A DNA stretch of 64,000 nucleotides from Chitinophaga eiseniae (lineage in GTDB: Bacteria; Bacteroidota; Bacteroidia; Chitinophagales; Chitinophagaceae), in NCBI RefSeq assembly GCF_900167135.1, contig NZ_FUWZ01000003.1:124001-188000 (forward strand), in the 5' to 3' direction. Below, piece by piece: positions 61,588-64,000 of this stretch; positions within the stretch are counted from its first letter, which is position 1; every line of letters starts with the position of its first letter. The notes below the pieces were generated by a model. It made no database searches. It was not told where the DNA came from and saw nothing but the letters and a program-made list of their open reading frames with translations. The translations under genes and the position numbers were made by a program.

Positions 61588-62868
61588 TCAAAGGTGGAAG
61601 ATGGAAGCCCCGGTAGCGAAATTGATTTGCTCCAGCGCATTGAGTCGGTTGTATTTGAGTTCATTCATTTTGAGCACGTTGCTGCGATAGGCATCATACA
61701 GGTCTATGAACTCCAGTAGTCCGAGATGATGCAGCCCATAATTTTTTTCTACTTCGTGCATCATGGTAGTATATTCTTCCTCGAAGCCGGGATCGAACTC
61801 CTGCAGCAGCTTTTCCGTTTTCAGCGCCTGCTGCAGGCTGTTCATAACATCATGCTCCAGCTGGTCCTCTGTGCCGTTGAGCTGAATTTTGCTGTTTTCC
61901 AGTTCAGCTTTCGCCATTTTAATATTGCCCTGGTTGCGGTTAAAGAAAGGCAGCGGCATAGAGAGGTTAAGACCATTGTAATTTCTTTCGAAGTTGCCCT
62001 GTTTATCATAGGAGAAGCCCAACTGCACATCTGGTACGGCGAGAGACCGTTGCAGGCGAAGGTTCATATGGTTGTACTGCACGTTCTCCTGCGCTATTTT
62101 AAGATCGTAGCGGTTGGCTTTGGCGGTATCCAGCAAGGTCTGATAAGACAGTGTGCCTGCAGACAGCTGCGGCACCGGGTCAGGCAGCTGCGGCTGAATG
62201 CTGACAGTAGCAGGCACACGTATCAGCAGCGCCAGGTCGGACTGTGTCTGCTGAATATCTTTTTCCAGCTCCAGCGCGTCGTGCTGCAGGTCGTACAGCA
62301 GGGACCTGATACGGATGATCTCTTTGGGTGCAATATTGCCCATGGCCTTCTGCTGTTCGAAGACCTTGACGATCTGGCGCAGGAAAGCGATCTGGCGGCT
62401 GAAAGTTTGGAGGGACTGCTGTTTGTAGTAGAGGTCGTAAAAGTTATCGTGCAGGGAAAAACGGAGGGTACGCAGCAGGTCGAAGAACTGGTATTCTGTC
62501 ATCCGTACGCTGCTTTGGGCCAGCTTCACCGCTTTGTTGCGCTGGCCGGCGATCTTGAACAGCTGCTCTACCTGCAGTGTGTTTTGTCCTTCGTAGGAGA
62601 AGTCGAACCACTTTTTGGTGGTATGGTTATACAGTACATTTTCAACGGTTACCTGCGGATTGTCCCACAGGCGGGCGGTGATCACTGCTGCTTTGGCTGC
62701 ATCGATATTGAATTTCTGCGCCAGCAGCGGGATATTTTTCTGAAGAAGCTGCGTTTCGGCAGCCGGCAGCGTAAGTTTGAGGGTATCCAACGGCTGCGCA
62801 TGTACGCAGCAGCTCCATAGGACGCCCATCAGTACAGGGAAGGCTTGTAATGCTAGTCTGATCGTCAT
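61588..62868 (-). CDS. czcC: TolC-family outer-membrane efflux protein (CzcC-like)
   Basis: Outer-membrane channel of 426 residues with signal peptide (IRLALQAFPVLMGVLWSCCVHA). The two OEP repeats and helical hairpins are visible: LKLTLPAAETQLLQKNIPLL, KLAQSSVRMTEYQFFDLLRT, IAQENVQYNHMNLRLQRSLA, LSMPLPFFNRNQGNIKMAKA and the C-terminal LLEFIDLYDAYRSNVLKMNE. It is the first gene of the efflux operon; CATCTTTG on the minus strand (62888-62895) approximates the -7 element. Upstream lies a sensor histidine kinase gene 71 bases away. Confidence 0.94.
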   Translation of the reverse strand: MTIRLALQAFPVLMGVLWSCCVHAQPLDTLKLTLPAAETQLLQKNIPLLAQKFNIDAAKAAVITARLWDNPQVTVENVLYNHTTKKWFDFSYEGQNTLQVEQLFKIAGQRNKAVKLAQSSVRMTEYQFFDLLRTLRFSLHDNFYDLYYKQQSLQTFSRQIAFLRQIVKVFEQQKAMGNIAPKEIIRIRSLLYDLQHDALELEKDIQQTQSDLALLIRVPATVSIQPQLPDPVPQLSAGTLSYQTLLDTAKANRYDLKIAQENVQYNHMNLRLQRSLAVPDVQLGFSYDKQGNFERNYNGLNLSMPLPFFNRNQGNIKMAKAELENSKIQLNGTEDQLEHDVMNSLQQALKTEKLLQEFDPGFEEEYTTMMHEVEKNYGLHHLGLLEFIDLYDAYRSNVLKMNELKYNRLNALEQINFATGASIFHL

Positions 62869-62939
62869 ACAACTTTAATTTTCGTTGCAAAGATGACGAC
62901 GGGCTATTAGGCACTCATTAGAACGATGTTAAAACCAAA

Positions 62940-64000
62940 TTAGATTTTACCGGCTGCGGGAAAAAAGATGTTAAAGGTGGTGCCTTCTCCCGGTACGCTG
63001 CTGACGGTGATGGTAGCCTGGTGGAGCTGAAAGATGCGCTGGGCCATGGCCAAACCGATGCCGTAGCCTGAAAACGTATAGGCGTTACCGGCACGGTACA
63101 GCGGGAGGAATATTTTATCCAGTTCGTCGGGAGCGATGCCGATGCCTTTATCGCTGACGGAGATAACGAGGCAGTTGGCATCGCAGCTCAGACGGAGGCT
63201 AACGGGTTGGTTATACGAAAACTTGAAGGCGTTGCGGACAACGTTCTGTAATGCCAGCATCAGCAAAGGGCGGTTGCCGCGGATAGTCAGCCGGGAGGCG
63301 TCTTCCGGGAGATGGCCCATGACTACGTCTGCCTGGTGGGACGGCGTTTTATATTGCCAGTGTTCCTGTATCTCCCACAACAGCTCGTCGAGCCGTATCT
63401 CTTCCGTATTGGCGGGGGTAAGGATCACGTCTACCCGGGTGAGTTGTAAAAGCCCGTCGGTGATCAGTTTCAGCTTCTCCGACTCGTCCAGCACGGTACC
63501 CAGCGTGGTGATGTATTCCGCTTTGTCGCGCTCCCGGTGCAGCGTGACTTCTATCTCGCCGATAATAGTGGTGAGGGGTGTCCTTAATTCATGGGAGGCG
63601 TTGGACACGAAGGAACGCTGCAGTTCAAAGGCTTGTTCGAGGTGTTGCAGCAGCTCATTAAAATTACCGGCCAGTTCGTCGATCTCATCTTTGTTGCGGC
63701 CTTGTTCCACCCGCATGTGCAGGTTGTTGGAACGTATTTTTTTCACCTGCCTGTTGATGCTCTGGATAGGCTGCAGCGCTTTGCTGGCAAACCATTGGCC
63801 CAGCAGGAAGGTAACAATCAGGGATACACAGAGCATGATGACCAGTATCAGCGCGAGATACTGCAGCTGTTGTTCGCCGGCTTTGTTGCGGGCTGTTACG
63901 ATCACCACAAAGTCGCCCTGGTTGTCCGGATAAAACATGCCCAGGCCGTACTTATCCCTGAAAGTGAAGCGGTAGGTACCGGATTTACGGATGGTATTCA
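62940..64000 (-). CDS. Sensor histidine kinase, 5'-truncated by window edge
   Basis: Inner-membrane two-component sensor; 353 codons visible and open through the right edge, so the N-terminal membrane segment and part of the periplasmic sensor are missing. Visible parts in order: end of a periplasmic region (KYGLGMFYPDNQGDF), membrane segment (LALILVIMLCVSLIVTFLLG), HAMP linker, HisKA with the phospho-acceptor His in SFVSNASHELRTPLTTIIGE, then HATPase_c with N box NVVRNAFKFS, G1 DKGIGIAP and G2 GYGIGLAMA. Its place 71 bases before the CzcCBA operon suggests a CusS/CzcS-like metal sensor; the response regulator would be to the right of the window. Confidence 0.93.
   Translation of the reverse strand, partial: NTIRKSGTYRFTFRDKYGLGMFYPDNQGDFVVIVTARNKAGEQQLQYLALILVIMLCVSLIVTFLLGQWFASKALQPIQSINRQVKKIRSNNLHMRVEQGRNKDEIDELAGNFNELLQHLEQAFELQRSFVSNASHELRTPLTTIIGEIEVTLHRERDKAEYITTLGTVLDESEKLKLITDGLLQLTRVDVILTPANTEEIRLDELLWEIQEHWQYKTPSHQADVVMGHLPEDASRLTIRGNRPLLMLALQNVVRNAFKFSYNQPVSLRLSCDANCLVISVSDKGIGIAPDELDKIFLPLYRAGNAYTFSGYGIGLAMAQRIFQLHQATITVSSVPGEGTTFNIFFPAAGKI

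Noticed and set aside
61726..62820. 364-codon plus-strand frame opposite the TolC-like gene
   Set aside because: Antisense shadow; the czcCBA order on the minus strand is clear.

Overview
The window looks like a chromosomal segment of a Bacteroidota member, most probably of the Chitinophaga type (Chitinophagaceae). Signs visible in the sequence are two ECF sigma / FecR anti-sigma / SusC / SusD modules whose SusC proteins carry N-terminal STN and carboxypeptidase-like domains, SusD lipoproteins, several GH families rich in this phylum (GH127/GH146, GH97, GH29, a GH20-like enzyme), TAnnTTTG-type -7 promoter elements, and a bacterial class I terpene synthase. Gene starts and ends fit one host codon usage; no phage, plasmid or CRISPR is present. 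The only mobile DNA is a remnant of an IS3-type element.

Layout. 1-2413: end of an exopolysaccharide cluster (WcaI-like glycosyltransferase, cut by the window edge, and a WcaJ-like phosphoglycosyl transferase). 2424-12450: a minus-strand glycoside cluster consisting of a 1574-residue double beta-L-arabinofuranosidase, an amino-acid permease fused to a DUF885 metallopeptidase-like domain, and a GH97 enzyme with the residues of the retaining alpha-galactosidase branch. This combination would fit removal of the Hyp-O-arabinosides and Ser-O-galactose of plant extensins plus handling of the released peptide, which I propose as the most interesting system here. 12736-18564: an orphan secreted protein, a CPA1 antiporter, a DUF389 membrane protein, and a TetR-SDR-DoxX-like operon controlled by a large perfect palindrome.

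18666-26233: first ECF/FecR/SusC/SusD module, ending in a secreted glycerophosphodiesterase. 26398-36389: second module, ending in an unknown lipoprotein and a Met-zincin metalloprotease. In both modules a hairpin plus T-run that reads as an intrinsic terminator on the opposite strand lies between fecR and susC, where antisense DonS-type RNAs are known in Bacteroides. 36629-37561: BON lipoprotein and SH3 protein. 37605-39095: a patchwork of IS3 remnant, orphan terpene synthase, decayed PD40 repeat gene and tRNA-Leu.

39237-50553: housekeeping and metabolic genes (AlaDH/saccharopine-dehydrogenase-like enzyme, TrmN6, GH29 fucosidase, TsaD, MacB-type permease, RF3, UbiD decarboxylase) separated by clear bidirectional terminators. 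50661-53490: small envelope proteins, an outer-membrane barrel, a DsrE-like protein. 53832-57250: AraC-type regulator, GH20-like enzyme, AI-2E family transporter. 57319-64000: a CzcCBA-type metal efflux operon behind a sensor kinase cut by the right edge.
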